Shown here: positions 1-7,527 of the stretch, in pieces
How the letters are laid out: each line of letters opens with the position of its first letter
Position numbering within the stretch: the first letter of the stretch is position 1
DNA from: Candidatus Bathyarchaeota archaeon
Lineage (GTDB): Archaea > Thermoproteota > Bathyarchaeia > Bathyarchaeales > Bathyarchaeaceae
DNA length: 21,980 nucleotides
Assembly: GCA_026967815.1 (NCBI GenBank)
Contig: JAPUUO010000013.1
Coordinates: forward strand, 1-21,980
Direction of reading: 5' to 3'
Position numbers and translations under genes: made by a program
The notes under the pieces: model-generated
Databases searched by the model: none
Seen by the model: the letters and a program-made list of their open reading frames with translations, nothing else
Told to the model about the DNA's origin: nothing

Positions 1-260
1 CTGTGTTTGTGTTTTGAAATTGCATCGGAGAAGAAAACAAAAGCATTAGAAGTTTGCTCATTCTTTCACCTTTGTGCTAATGGTTGTTATATGAGAGCTT
101 TTTAGTTTATTGATACTCGGAAACAAACACCTCACCTGCCTTGATAAGGTAGTGAAGAAAGCAGGCGGCGCAAAAAAGACATTTTGCGGTAGTAGTTAAA
201 GGTATACACCGGTTAGCACATGCGAAACAGAGTTAAGAATAGTGAGCGAAGTGACCTGAC

Positions 261-1115
261 ATGAGAGAAATATCGTGGAAACGTTTTGGCTACCACGTTG
301 TGTATGATGTTGACATATACAATGCGATTGAATTTGCGAGCAGGTTCGGCTTTGGCTACATTGTTCCAGATTTGATGGTGCCCCGATTCTTTCCGGAACG
401 TTTCAGCCAATCAGAAAGGCGGCGCATTCGAGATGTTGCAGCGTCAAGAAGTGTGTCTATTTCATTTCACGGTCCTTCTGACTATCTGAATCTTGGGACT
501 CTATATCCAAAGATTAGAAAAGCTGTACTTGATAGAATGAAACTGTGTCTCGATTTTGGTCGTGATGTTGGGGCAGAAAGATTTACTATTCATATCGATC
601 CTCCATTTGATTTCGTTTTCGCGGGACAAAAGGGTACGTACCTGAAAGATCACTGGACAATGTACAAGGATGCCTTGAAGCAAAGCTTGCTTGAACTTAC
701 TGAACACTCACAAGGAGACGTTCTCATGTGCGTTGAAAATGATCGGTTGAGCAAAATGGCCTTGGAGGTTTTAGAAGAGCTTTTGCCAATGCGAAGACTC
801 TTTCTGACATGGGATATACCTAAGAGCCATACGGTCGCTGGAGAGCCGATAGTCGACGTGGAGAATTTTTTCACGCGGCACTTGAAGGAAGTCAGAGAAT
901 GCCACCTTCACGGTCAAAAGCCCGGAATGTGTTCTCATGACATTCTAGGAGTGGGAAAAATAGATTTCGCTTACTATCTGAAAATGCTGATTCCTCACGA
1001 TGTTTGCTTCACCATCGAAATTCGCCCCAGAGAAAATGCTCTGAAAAGCTTGAAAATACTGAAAGATATGCTTGGGAATCTCGGTTGGAAGATTTCTGGC
1101 TCTTCAAGAATCTAG
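261..1115 (+). CDS. TIM-barrel protein, sugar phosphate isomerase/AP endonuclease-2 superfamily
   Basis: The 284-residue protein has the layout of the xylose-isomerase-like TIM barrel (AP endonuclease family 2). Metal-ligand-type residues sit at strand ends: SFHGPSDY near residue 74, TIHID near 113, CVEN near 158, TWDIPKSH near 183, CHLHG near 214 and TIEIRP near the C-terminus. In this superfamily such His/Glu/Asp residues bind one to three divalent metals, for sugar isomerisation/epimerisation or for endonuclease IV-type repair. The clustering of two repair genes nearby (dinB, mutY-like) does not decide between these. The ATG is the first in frame; no strong Shine-Dalgarno sequence is visible. 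Substrate unknown. Family is fairly secure, function is not. Confidence 0.8.
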   Translation: MREISWKRFGYHVVYDVDIYNAIEFASRFGFGYIVPDLMVPRFFPERFSQSERRRIRDVAASRSVSISFHGPSDYLNLGTLYPKIRKAVLDRMKLCLDFGRDVGAERFTIHIDPPFDFVFAGQKGTYLKDHWTMYKDALKQSLLELTEHSQGDVLMCVENDRLSKMALEVLEELLPMRRLFLTWDIPKSHTVAGEPIVDVENFFTRHLKEVRECHLHGQKPGMCSHDILGVGKIDFAYYLKMLIPHDVCFTIEIRPRENALKSLKILKDMLGNLGWKISGSSRI

Positions 1116-1209
1116 ATGTTTAGAGATCCAGCGTGTGCACTCCTTGGCATGTATGGTTATTGGATATCAATAAATTTAATAGTTGAAAGGAAGTTCTAAA
1201 TCCAAAAAC

Positions 1210-1214
1210 GAGGA
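1210..1214 (+). promoter_or_regulatory. Shine-Dalgarno site of the VOC gene
   Basis: GAGGA lies 6 nt before the ATG at 1221 and complements the 3' end of archaeal 16S rRNA. It supports the chosen start. Confidence 0.6.
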
Positions 1215-1220
1215 AAGAAC

Positions 1221-1577
1221 ATGTCTCACACTATCTGTCATTTGGAAATTCCTATCACTGACGTGAAAAAGTCTGGAGAATTCTATAAGAAGCTATTCGG
1301 CTGGAAAATGGATTATAGCTGGGGCAAAGACTATGTGATCTTTGACACTGGAGAAGGTCAATTGAGTGGAGGCGGACTAGACAGAAAGGATAAGATCACG
1401 CCAGGCAACATAATCATATACATTCTGGTTGACGACATCAACGCAATGCTTGAAAAGGCCCTGAAGCTTGGTGCCAAGAAAGTAAAAGAGAAAACAGAAA
1501 TCCCAAATACAGGCTGGTTCGGCCTCTTCACCGACTTGGACGGCAACACAATAGGTTTATTCACTCCAAAGGAATGA
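1221..1577 (+). CDS. VOC (glyoxalase/bleomycin-resistance fold) family protein
   Basis: This 118-residue protein is one complete pair of beta-alpha-beta-beta-beta modules. It opens with CHLEIPITDVKKSGEFYKKLFGW and closes with a TDLDGNTIGLF segment, both typical of the vicinal oxygen chelate superfamily. His7 matches the first metal ligand, but the usual Glu after the DGN turn (as in DPDGNxxEL) is replaced by Gly in TIGLF, so a classical metal-dependent lyase or dioxygenase activity is doubtful. A Shine-Dalgarno GAGGA at 1210-1214 fixes the ATG, 6 nt away. It may bind a small molecule or act in resistance; substrate cannot be told. Confidence 0.85.
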   Translation: MSHTICHLEIPITDVKKSGEFYKKLFGWKMDYSWGKDYVIFDTGEGQLSGGGLDRKDKITPGNIIIYILVDDINAMLEKALKLGAKKVKEKTEIPNTGWFGLFTDLDGNTIGLFTPKE

Positions 1578-1609
1578 GCCAACTCCATTTTTTGGCATGT
1601 ATATCTTGG

Positions 1610-1621
1610 GGTGCTTGCACC
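1610..1621. repeat. Short perfect inverted repeat downstream of VOC gene
   Basis: GGTGC-TT-GCACC is a 5-bp stem with a 2-nt centre located 33 bp after the VOC stop codon. It could be an operator half-site pair or a weak 3'-end hairpin. No T-run follows, so a terminator call is not well supported. Confidence 0.3.
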
Positions 1622-1731
1622 ATAGGTCTACGCAGGCATATTCTACACGGTAACACAAATTAAAACACGCCCGACATATTCATACTAGTGAAATGAATAT
1701 ACCAAAAGAGGAAAATTGTGGGGGACAATAA

Positions 1732-2793
1732 ATACGGATAATATTTCACGTTGACATGGATCATTTTTTCGCTGCCGTTGAAGAGCGGGAGCATCCAGAA
1801 TACAAAGGCAAACCAGTTGTCGTGGGTGCAAACCCAAAAGAAGGCAAAGGACGAGGTGTTGTTAGCACATGCAACTATGAAGCTAGAGAATACGGCATAC
1901 GATCGGGCATGCCCATCTCAAGAGCCTGGAAACGTTGTCCCCACGCGGTTTATTTGCCTGTTGATTACAAGCTCTACACGGAAGTCTCTTCCAGAATCAT
2001 GAAGATCTTACGCAGATATGCAGACAAATTTGAACAGTGGGGCATAGACGAAGCCTTTCTTGATGTGAGTTCTCGAGTTGAGGACTATGAAGACGCCCAA
2101 CGACTGGCGCAAAAAGTCAAAACAGATGTCTACAAAAATGAAAGGTTGACCTGTTCGATCGGCATAGGGCCAAACAAGCTAGTGGCGAAGATAGCTAGCG
2201 ACTTCAAGAAGCCTGATGGCCTAACAGTGGTTGAAGAAAAAGATGCGGAAGCCTTTCTTGCACCGTTGCCCGTCAACAAGTTACTATGGGTAGGTAAAAA
2301 GACTGCGCATAGACTCAACGCAATTGGCATAGAAACGATTAGCGACCTCGCTAAATATGAACAATCTGTGCTTGCTGAAAAGTTCGGCGTTTGGGGTACT
2401 CAGATGTATCTTTCAGCGCATGGAATTGACAATAGCGAGGTTCAGGAACGATGGGAAATCAAATCGATGAGTAGGGACACAACTTTTGAAGAAGACACCT
2501 CAGACGTTGACTTTATTCTTGCAACTTTGGATGCTCTCGCGGAAGCTGTGCATAAACAACTTGTGAAGTCAAATTTCACTTGTAAAACGGTTACAGTGAA
2601 AATCCGTTACGAAAACTTTGAAACTCACACTCACGGCAAGAGTTTACCGTTTCAAACTAACCAACTCAGGGATGTTCAGAAAACGGCACGTGAACTGATT
2701 CAAGAGTTTCTTCGTGGCGACAGAAAGGTGAGGTTGGTGGGGGTTAGGCTTTCGAATCTTGTTTCTGGTGAAAGGCAGAAGAAATTGTTTTAG
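1732..2793 (+). CDS. dinB: Y-family DNA polymerase IV (Dpo4/DinB-like)
   Basis: Translesion DNA polymerase of the DinB/Dpo4 family. It carries the N-terminal VDMDHFFAAVEE motif with the steric-gate Phe, the TCNYEAREYGIRSGMP finger region, the second catalytic acid pair in GIDEAFLDVS (Asp98/Glu99 counted from the first ATG), helix-hairpin-helix segments (SIGIGPNKLVAKIAS and LLWVGKKTAHRLNAIGI), a little-finger domain, and a C-terminal ERQKKLF tail resembling a PCNA-interacting peptide. The first in-frame ATG is at 1756, but starting there would drop the essential Asp of VDMD. The conserved N-terminus (IRIIFHVD) is encoded from 1732, directly after an in-frame TAA at 1729-1731, and its first codon is ATA. 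No ATG, GTG or TTG exists in between, so the true start is ATA, or there is an error or lesion. It converges on lonB with a 4-bp stop overlap. Confidence 0.93.
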   Translation: MRIIFHVDMDHFFAAVEEREHPEYKGKPVVVGANPKEGKGRGVVSTCNYEAREYGIRSGMPISRAWKRCPHAVYLPVDYKLYTEVSSRIMKILRRYADKFEQWGIDEAFLDVSSRVEDYEDAQRLAQKVKTDVYKNERLTCSIGIGPNKLVAKIASDFKKPDGLTVVEEKDAEAFLAPLPVNKLLWVGKKTAHRLNAIGIETISDLAKYEQSVLAEKFGVWGTQMYLSAHGIDNSEVQERWEIKSMSRDTTFEEDTSDVDFILATLDALAEAVHKQLVKSNFTCKTVTVKIRYENFETHTHGKSLPFQTNQLRDVQKTARELIQEFLRGDRKVRLVGVRLSNLVSGERQKKLF

Positions 2794-5045
2794 GTTTTTT
2801 TGTGGCGAAACTTGTCGGGGTAGAGCTGTTCAAGGTTGTAATCGACGAGGCATTCTTTTAGGTAGTCTTCCAATGTTTCACCTGCAACCACTTCTATATC
2901 ATAATCTCTTGTGTCGATGGAATGCTTGTAATTTTTGGCAGGAATGATCACCCTTTTAAAGCCCCAAGTTTCTGCTGCCTTGATCTTCTCATGTAAACCA
3001 CCCACTGCTGTCACCTGAATCACACCGCCAACTCCCACATTGATTTCCCCAGTTACAGCTACGTCTTGTCTGACAGGCTTCCCTTCGATCAGCGAACAGA
3101 GGAGAATCGCCATGGTTACACCTGCACTTGGGCCGTCAACTCCATAGGCTTGAGCAAAGTCTATGTGGGTGAAATAGTCTTGGGCAATGTCGACGCCGTA
3201 TTTCTGTAAAATGACACTTCTAACTTTGTCTACGCTATCTGCGATCATTATTTCCTTTCCGCTCTTGGCTGTTCCAGTCACCTTGTAGTAGCCTTTCAAC
3301 GTATTCCCCATTCTGTCACTTCGTTTCTCTAGGAAGCCCTTAACTGTCAAAACGTTTCCTGTCATCTCACCACTGTAGGAGTCGTTGATGATTGCTAAAC
3401 CGTAGATTTGTCCAAGCCTTTCTCCTTCAGGACTGATTTCCAAAAGTTGTCCTCTCTCGCTGACATAGTGCTCCAAGATTTGTTTTTGAATGGTTTTGCA
3501 GTGTTTTTCGATGGCCTCTTTCACATGGATCCTTTCGACAACTTGTAAGTTTCCATTCATCGCCAAAGTCGCAGCAGTTTTAACAATAGCTATTAAAGGT
3601 CGAAACTTGGTGGTTAGCGCATCTCGTTTGTTGCTTCTTCTTCGCCCTTCTTCAAGTATTTCTATGCATGCTTCGCGACTGAATGGAATCAGATGAAAAC
3701 GTTTCACTTCCTGCGCGATAAACTGAACATATTTCCGGCGGTTCTCCAATGTGTTAGGCATGTCATTGTTCATGCGAACAACCTTGCCATATCCGTAGAT
3801 TCGGTCCATTAAAGCTGCGTGGATTTGGCTAATGGAATCAAAGTTGCCAGCGCCCACTAAGAAGTCCATGCAAGGAACGGGTTCTGTAGCCACAGCCATA
3901 GCGGCGGTTGCACCTTGATCCCACTGGCTTCTCATAGTTATAGGTAACTGTCCATCTTCGAGAACTGTGAGCAAAGTTACAGCTTCACTTTGTTTGAAGT
4001 TTTTTATTTCATCTATGAAGAGAATTCCCATATGTGCTTGATGGACGTCGCCTGCTGCTACTCTTTGATGCTCGGGCGTGCCTAGTCCACCCGTTTGAAA
4101 TGGATCCCAAGCTATGCTTCCGAAAAGCTGAGCAGAACCATGACCTGTAGCATCTACGAAGGGGGCAACTCTTCTTGCATTGTCAACTATCAGCTTCGGC
4201 ACGTTGCTTGCTTTGGCTCCGCTGATTCCTTTGGCACCCGTCATGTTCCCGAAACGCCCGATGATGTTCACCAAAATTAGGAACATTAACAGGGTTCCTG
4301 CTGGAAGGAAAGTTGTGACTCCGATTGAGATGAATGAATCCAGTATATATTTGGAAAAATTGTTTTGATAAGAAGCCTGTAATGTCTCGCCAGTTATCGT
4401 TATCTCGTTTGCATCCCAATGAAGCTTTTGTTGCCATATATAGAAAAAGCCTGCGAACAAGAAAATCGCTGCGATGGCTATCAGCAAATAGGTGACGAAT
4501 TTTACTCCTATTCTCACTAGGAACAGCTTTTTTGCTTCTTTCAGCTTCTGCTTGAAGATTATGTTTTTTGCTTCTCCAGCGGGATGGCAGGAGATTTTGG
4601 GTTCGCTAGGAGCAATGTTATTTGGCCAACAGACTACGTCTTGAAGCTGAATCTTGTGACTCTCATATAACTCTGTCAAGTGCGCGGCTAAGGCTCTTCC
4701 AATAAGAGATTTTCCCGTTCCCGGGTCTCCAAGCAACAGAAGATATGGGCCAGGGGGAGCAGCCTTGGTTCCAGCTGGCTTTTCCTTATCCGGGTTTTTC
4801 CATGTTTCATACCACTTTTCCTTTTTGAGTTGTTTAAGTTTATGCACCCACTCTTCAAGGCAGAGATAGCATTCGTTGAGCGCTCTTTCCTGCCCAATTA
4901 CCCAGTCAAGAAGGTTAGGAGATACTGGATAGTTCTTTATGGTTTTGAATGTTTTCCAGTTCCATTTCTTTCCTTGAATAACCTCGTTTTCGTATCCGAA
5001 ATAGTCTCCTGTTGGTTTCTCTCTCTTCAAATTTAGCACCGACAT
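2790..5045 (-). CDS. lonB: Membrane-anchored ATP-dependent protease LonB
   Basis: Archaeal LonB, the membrane-bound AAA+ serine-lysine protease for quality control and regulated degradation. Counting from the ATG at 5045 (751 residues): Walker A GDPGTGKS about 106-113; two transmembrane helices about 178-204 and 236-262 inserted between Walker A and B, the hallmark of archaeal LonB; Walker B LFIDE about 342-346; protease domain with the Ser/Lys dyad in DGPSAG (Ser640) and GGLHEKIKAA (Lys687). Length suits the family. A TTG directly precedes the ATG (MM if read from 5048), but ATG is preferred. No Shine-Dalgarno sequence is visible; instead a perfect dyad lies 2 bp upstream and a TATA-like box at 5091-5100. 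Convergent with dinB (stops share 2790-2793). A decayed lon fragment lies just upstream. Confidence 0.97.
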   Translation of the reverse strand: MSVLNLKREKPTGDYFGYENEVIQGKKWNWKTFKTIKNYPVSPNLLDWVIGQERALNECYLCLEEWVHKLKQLKKEKWYETWKNPDKEKPAGTKAAPPGPYLLLLGDPGTGKSLIGRALAAHLTELYESHKIQLQDVVCWPNNIAPSEPKISCHPAGEAKNIIFKQKLKEAKKLFLVRIGVKFVTYLLIAIAAIFLFAGFFYIWQQKLHWDANEITITGETLQASYQNNFSKYILDSFISIGVTTFLPAGTLLMFLILVNIIGRFGNMTGAKGISGAKASNVPKLIVDNARRVAPFVDATGHGSAQLFGSIAWDPFQTGGLGTPEHQRVAAGDVHQAHMGILFIDEIKNFKQSEAVTLLTVLEDGQLPITMRSQWDQGATAAMAVATEPVPCMDFLVGAGNFDSISQIHAALMDRIYGYGKVVRMNNDMPNTLENRRKYVQFIAQEVKRFHLIPFSREACIEILEEGRRRSNKRDALTTKFRPLIAIVKTAATLAMNGNLQVVERIHVKEAIEKHCKTIQKQILEHYVSERGQLLEISPEGERLGQIYGLAIINDSYSGEMTGNVLTVKGFLEKRSDRMGNTLKGYYKVTGTAKSGKEIMIADSVDKVRSVILQKYGVDIAQDYFTHIDFAQAYGVDGPSAGVTMAILLCSLIEGKPVRQDVAVTGEINVGVGGVIQVTAVGGLHEKIKAAETWGFKRVIIPAKNYKHSIDTRDYDIEVVAGETLEDYLKECLVDYNLEQLYPDKFRHKKT
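2795..2801 (+). terminator. T-run after dinB, inside the lonB 3' end
   Basis: Seven consecutive T residues follow the dinB stop by 1 bp. Archaeal intrinsic terminators are often plain T-runs without a stem, so this could end the dinB transcript. On the opposite strand the same bases encode the Lys-Lys-Thr end of LonB. Confidence 0.35.
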
Positions 5046-5047
5046 CA

Positions 5048-5067
5048 AAACAGCTTGTGAGCTGTTT
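5048..5067. promoter_or_regulatory. Perfect 8-bp dyad abutting the lonB start codon
   Basis: Arms AAACAGCT (5048-5055) and AGCTGTTT (5060-5067) are perfect inverted repeats around TGTG. The dyad ends 2 bp before the lonB ATG, and the transcription start predicted from the TATA-like box falls near its far edge, so the whole leader could be one hairpin, or the DNA a repressor operator at +1. Confidence 0.5.
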
Positions 5068-5090
5068 CCAAGAAAACATATTCGTCAATC

Positions 5091-5100
5091 TTAATATACA
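5091..5100 (-). promoter_or_regulatory. Candidate TATA box for lonB
   Basis: Read on the minus strand the segment is TGTATATTAA. A start point about 26 bp downstream would be near 5068, at the edge of the dyad. A second TATA-like element (GGATATATGC, about 5118-5127) is an alternative. Confidence 0.4.
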
Positions 5101-5162
5101 CCTTATTTTCTGGCTTTGCATATATCCTAAACAGAAATATTCCTAACGCCTGTCTAGATTTT

Positions 5163-5325
5163 TGCTGTCTTTCAATGTTTTCACCTGAAGCAACTTCTAT
5201 ATGACTGTCACTTGGATTTCACCGTCTACTGCCACATCGCTGTTTCAAGTTAGGCACCACTTTATCTTGGGCAACAACGCTCTCTTTGTGCAACAAATCA
5301 GATAGGCGTCTTATTTGGTCAGATA
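5163..5325 (-). pseudogene. Decayed remnant of a lon protease C-terminal domain
   Basis: Minus-strand translation in shifting frames gives pieces that track the protease domain of the neighbouring LonB in order. SDQIRRLSDLLHKESVVAQD parallels DSVDKVRSVILQKYGVDIAQD. After a gap of about 37 residues and a frame change, DVAVDGEI matches DVAVTGEI; QVTV follows directly with the loop NVGVGGVI missing; then, after an in-frame stop and another large gap that removes the catalytic Lys region, IEVASGENIE matches IEVVAGETLE. The catalytic Ser region is also absent. At least two deletions, one stop and one frame change make this a pseudogene. It lies in the same orientation directly upstream of lonB, suggesting an old tandem copy or recombination scar. 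Confidence 0.7.
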
Positions 5326-5342
5326 TGTAGAGAAAAAAAGAA

Positions 5343-5732
5343 TTATTCTTGTGGTAAAGTTCTCAACTCTTCTATGCTTGGAAATTCGGTGAAAATTTCT
5401 CCTCTAAAGGCAATCGCCGGAACTTTTCTCACTCCGGCCAGAAAAAGTCTGATCCTTTTGGCAAAACCGACAATGGCTAGGTCTATAATTTCTAAAGCCA
5501 ATTTGTTTTCCTCGCAAAACTGAGTCGCCAACTCGATAGCTTTTCTCTCCCCATCTGAAAGGACACCTGACACTCCATCCCATCTGAGATCTTTTAAACC
5601 ATTGCGGGGGCGCATCTCCGGGTCGCCAGCTTGTGAACACGGGTGTCCAATTGCTTCCACGTCTACAATGTACTGCACAGGAATCTCTTTCAAACTGCAA
5701 ACATAAACTTTAACCTTTTCTAAACTGCTCAA
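5343..5732 (-). CDS. Thioredoxin-fold-like protein without CxxC
   Basis: Read from the TTG at 5732 this is 129 residues. A Shine-Dalgarno GGAGG at 5740-5744 sits 7 nt upstream and favours this start over the TTG at 5768. The C-terminal half looks like a thioredoxin fold: helix RKAIELATQFCEENK, strand LALEIIDLA, then RKVPAIAFRGEIFTEFPSIEEL with a likely cis-Pro before the strand, as in glutaredoxin- and thioredoxin-like proteins. Cys residues occur in VYVCS, GHPCSQ and QFCEE, but no CxxC pair is present, so a standard disulfide reductase role is not supported. The family is not recognised with certainty; function unknown. Confidence 0.65.
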   Translation of the reverse strand: MSSLEKVKVYVCSLKEIPVQYIVDVEAIGHPCSQAGDPEMRPRNGLKDLRWDGVSGVLSDGERKAIELATQFCEENKLALEIIDLAIVGFAKRIRLFLAGVRKVPAIAFRGEIFTEFPSIEELRTLPQE

Positions 5733-5739
5733 CGTTTGT

Positions 5740-5744
5740 CCTCC
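5740..5744 (-). promoter_or_regulatory. Shine-Dalgarno site that decides a TTG start
   Basis: GGAGG on the minus strand, 7 nt before the TTG at 5730-5732. It lies inside the longer frame from 5768, so it argues for the shorter 129-residue product. Confidence 0.6.
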
Positions 5745-5834
5745 ATACAACTCAGAAAGATCTTCCAAAATCCAATTTGGCGAGAAACCATTTAAAATTA
5801 TCTAACGGAATATTGTATAATTTTTAAGAATGCT

Positions 5835-6509
5835 CTATTCAATTAAGGTTCCAATTTTTTTACCCTTCACAGCCAATAAGACATTGTTGGGGTTAAACCC
5901 ATTAAGCACTACCGTTCGTGTCTTCCTCTTTTTCAGAATGCGAATCGCTTCAGGGTCTAGAACCTGATGAATTCCAGCTTCGTGCTTCTCACTTTCAAGA
6001 AACCGCGTTAAGTCATCAAGATCTATCATATCAAGCTTCCTAGCATTACGATGTTTTCTCGGGTCTCTCGTGAATATTCCATCTTGATCTGTGGCCTTGA
6101 CAAGTAAGTTAGCGCCTATTCGCTCAACCAACAGTGCCGCAACCGCATCGGTTGTCATACCGGGTTTCAGACCCCCCATAACCACAACCTTACCATTTTT
6201 AACGAAATCTGCAGCCTCTTTAATAGATACTGGAACCTTACGCGCCCCCGCTTCACCAAGTTTCATGAGGAGAAGTTGAGCAACTAAACGCGAAACCGAA
6301 ATGGCAACTTCGTCTTGTTTTGGCTCTTTCAACTTCATCTCCTTGGCCACTTTAATCATTTCTCTTGCCAATGAGCCGCCGCCCACAACCACCGCCACTA
6401 CATGTCCTTCTTGCTTCAACTTCATTAGCAGATCAGCATAACCACTTAGCAAAGCCGGATCAAACGGTGAAGCCACAACCGAGCCGCCTATGCGGAGGAC
6501 AAGCTTCAT
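5835..6509 (-). CDS. pyrH: Uridylate kinase (UMP kinase, archaeal PyrH type)
   Basis: Amino-acid-kinase-fold enzyme that phosphorylates UMP to UDP with ATP in pyrimidine nucleotide supply. From the ATG at 6509 it is 224 residues, normal for archaeal PyrH. Visible motifs are KLVLRIGGS at the N-terminus (phosphate-binding Gly/Ser), VVVGGGSLAREMI near 40-52, VVMGGLKPGMTTDAVAALLVE around 110-130, and LLVKATDQDGIFTRDPRKHRNA near 135-155, which contacts the nucleotide. A GTG 12 bp upstream could add four residues (VVFR), but the ATG gives the standard N-terminus. Divergent from the metallohydrolase gene at 6622; a TGTAC/GTACA dyad lies between the TATA-like region and the ATG. Confidence 0.93.
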   Translation of the reverse strand: MKLVLRIGGSVVASPFDPALLSGYADLLMKLKQEGHVVAVVVGGGSLAREMIKVAKEMKLKEPKQDEVAISVSRLVAQLLLMKLGEAGARKVPVSIKEAADFVKNGKVVVMGGLKPGMTTDAVAALLVERIGANLLVKATDQDGIFTRDPRKHRNARKLDMIDLDDLTRFLESEKHEAGIHQVLDPEAIRILKKRKTRTVVLNGFNPNNVLLAVKGKKIGTLIE

Positions 6510-6531
6510 TCTGAAGACCACACATGCATAC

Positions 6532-6545
6532 TGTACAAGCGTACA
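6532..6545. repeat. Dyad in the pyrH promoter region
   Basis: TGTAC-AAGC-GTACA, a perfect 5-bp inverted repeat 23 bp before the pyrH ATG. Just upstream on the minus strand is TTTATTATTTG, a plausible TATA region. Position fits an operator or +1 element; no regulator is known. Confidence 0.3.
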
Positions 6546-6621
6546 AATAATAAATTCTCCCTCAAGAAAGCGGAAAACACATTAACAATCCCGCCAAAGT
6601 GACTTTTGGACGGTAACGCCT

Positions 6622-7464
6622 ATGACAGAAATTGAACTCGTCTTTCTAGGAACAGGTGGTGGAAGATTCGCTACAATAACGCAGAAACGGCGAACAGGCG
6701 GAATCCGTCTCATGTCGAAGAGCTTTAACATGCACGTCGACCCAGGACCTGGCGCTCTTGTCTACTCGCTAGAGGCTGGATTAAACCCGCAAAAAATAAC
6801 TGGCGTGCTCGTTTCGCATTGTCACCCTGATCACTGCAACGATGCGGGAGTTCTAGTAGAAGCCATGACCCGAGGGATGACTAGGAAAAGAGGTGTCTTA
6901 GCTGCTGCTCACAGCGTATTAGTCGGCAACGAAAATTGTGACCCGTGTCTTTCAAAGTATCACCAAACTATGCCTGAACTCGTTGTAGATGCAAAACCTG
7001 GCGTTTCCTTTAACATAGATGGTGCGAAAATAATTGCTGCTGAGGCCAAGCATTCAGACCCCAGCGCGGTTGGGTTTCGATTTGAGATTGTAGATGTAGG
7101 CGATATCGCCTACACTTCAGACACTGAATACTATGAAGGGGTTGGAAGACCTTACAAAAACGTGAGGCTCCTTCTACTCTGCGCCATGCGACCTGCAGGA
7201 AGCCCGTGGAAGGGACACATGACTAGCGAAGATGCCGTTAAAATCGTGGATGAAGTGAACCCGGAAATGGCTGTGCTTACTCATTTCGGCATGAAGATGA
7301 TATTCAAAGGACCAGCAGGTGAAGCTAAGTTCATCCAGCAAAAAACAGGCGTGCCAACAATTGCGGCCAAAGACGGAATGCGCCTGAGCATAGGCGAAAA
7401 AATTGAAGTTCAGACTCACAAACGAAAGATAAGAGGATTAGACTCGTTTTTGAGAAACACCTAA
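6622..7464 (+). CDS. Metallo-beta-lactamase-fold metal-dependent hydrolase
   Basis: A 280-residue MBL-fold protein. The zinc motif is SHCHPDH (His66, His68, Asp70, His71), with further ligand candidates His144 (EAKHSD), Asp167 (YTSDTEY) and His221 (LTHFGMKM). A KGHMTSEDA motif near 197-205 recalls RNase Z-like and phosphodiesterase-like MBL proteins, in which it precedes the final histidine. All expected ligands appear present, so it should bind two metal ions and hydrolyse a phosphodiester or similar ester. It lies 63 bp upstream of valS on the same strand, without overlap. The exact substrate (RNA, cyclic nucleotide or other) cannot be assigned. Confidence 0.85.
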   Translation: MTEIELVFLGTGGGRFATITQKRRTGGIRLMSKSFNMHVDPGPGALVYSLEAGLNPQKITGVLVSHCHPDHCNDAGVLVEAMTRGMTRKRGVLAAAHSVLVGNENCDPCLSKYHQTMPELVVDAKPGVSFNIDGAKIIAAEAKHSDPSAVGFRFEIVDVGDIAYTSDTEYYEGVGRPYKNVRLLLLCAMRPAGSPWKGHMTSEDAVKIVDEVNPEMAVLTHFGMKMIFKGPAGEAKFIQQKTGVPTIAAKDGMRLSIGEKIEVQTHKRKIRGLDSFLRNT

Positions 7465-7527
7465 ACATTAATTATTTCGTCCATCTAATTCCTACGGTTA
7501 ATCACATCTAACAAGGGGCAAGAATCA

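Noticed and set aside
1..46. Minus-strand frame starting at ATG 46 and leaving the left edge
   Set aside because: Only 15 codons are visible, with no family signal and no ribosome site that could be judged.
1..114. Plus-strand frame open from the left edge to a TAG at 112-114
   Set aside because: 34 codons rich in Cys and Phe with no recognisable protein end; short enough to occur by chance.
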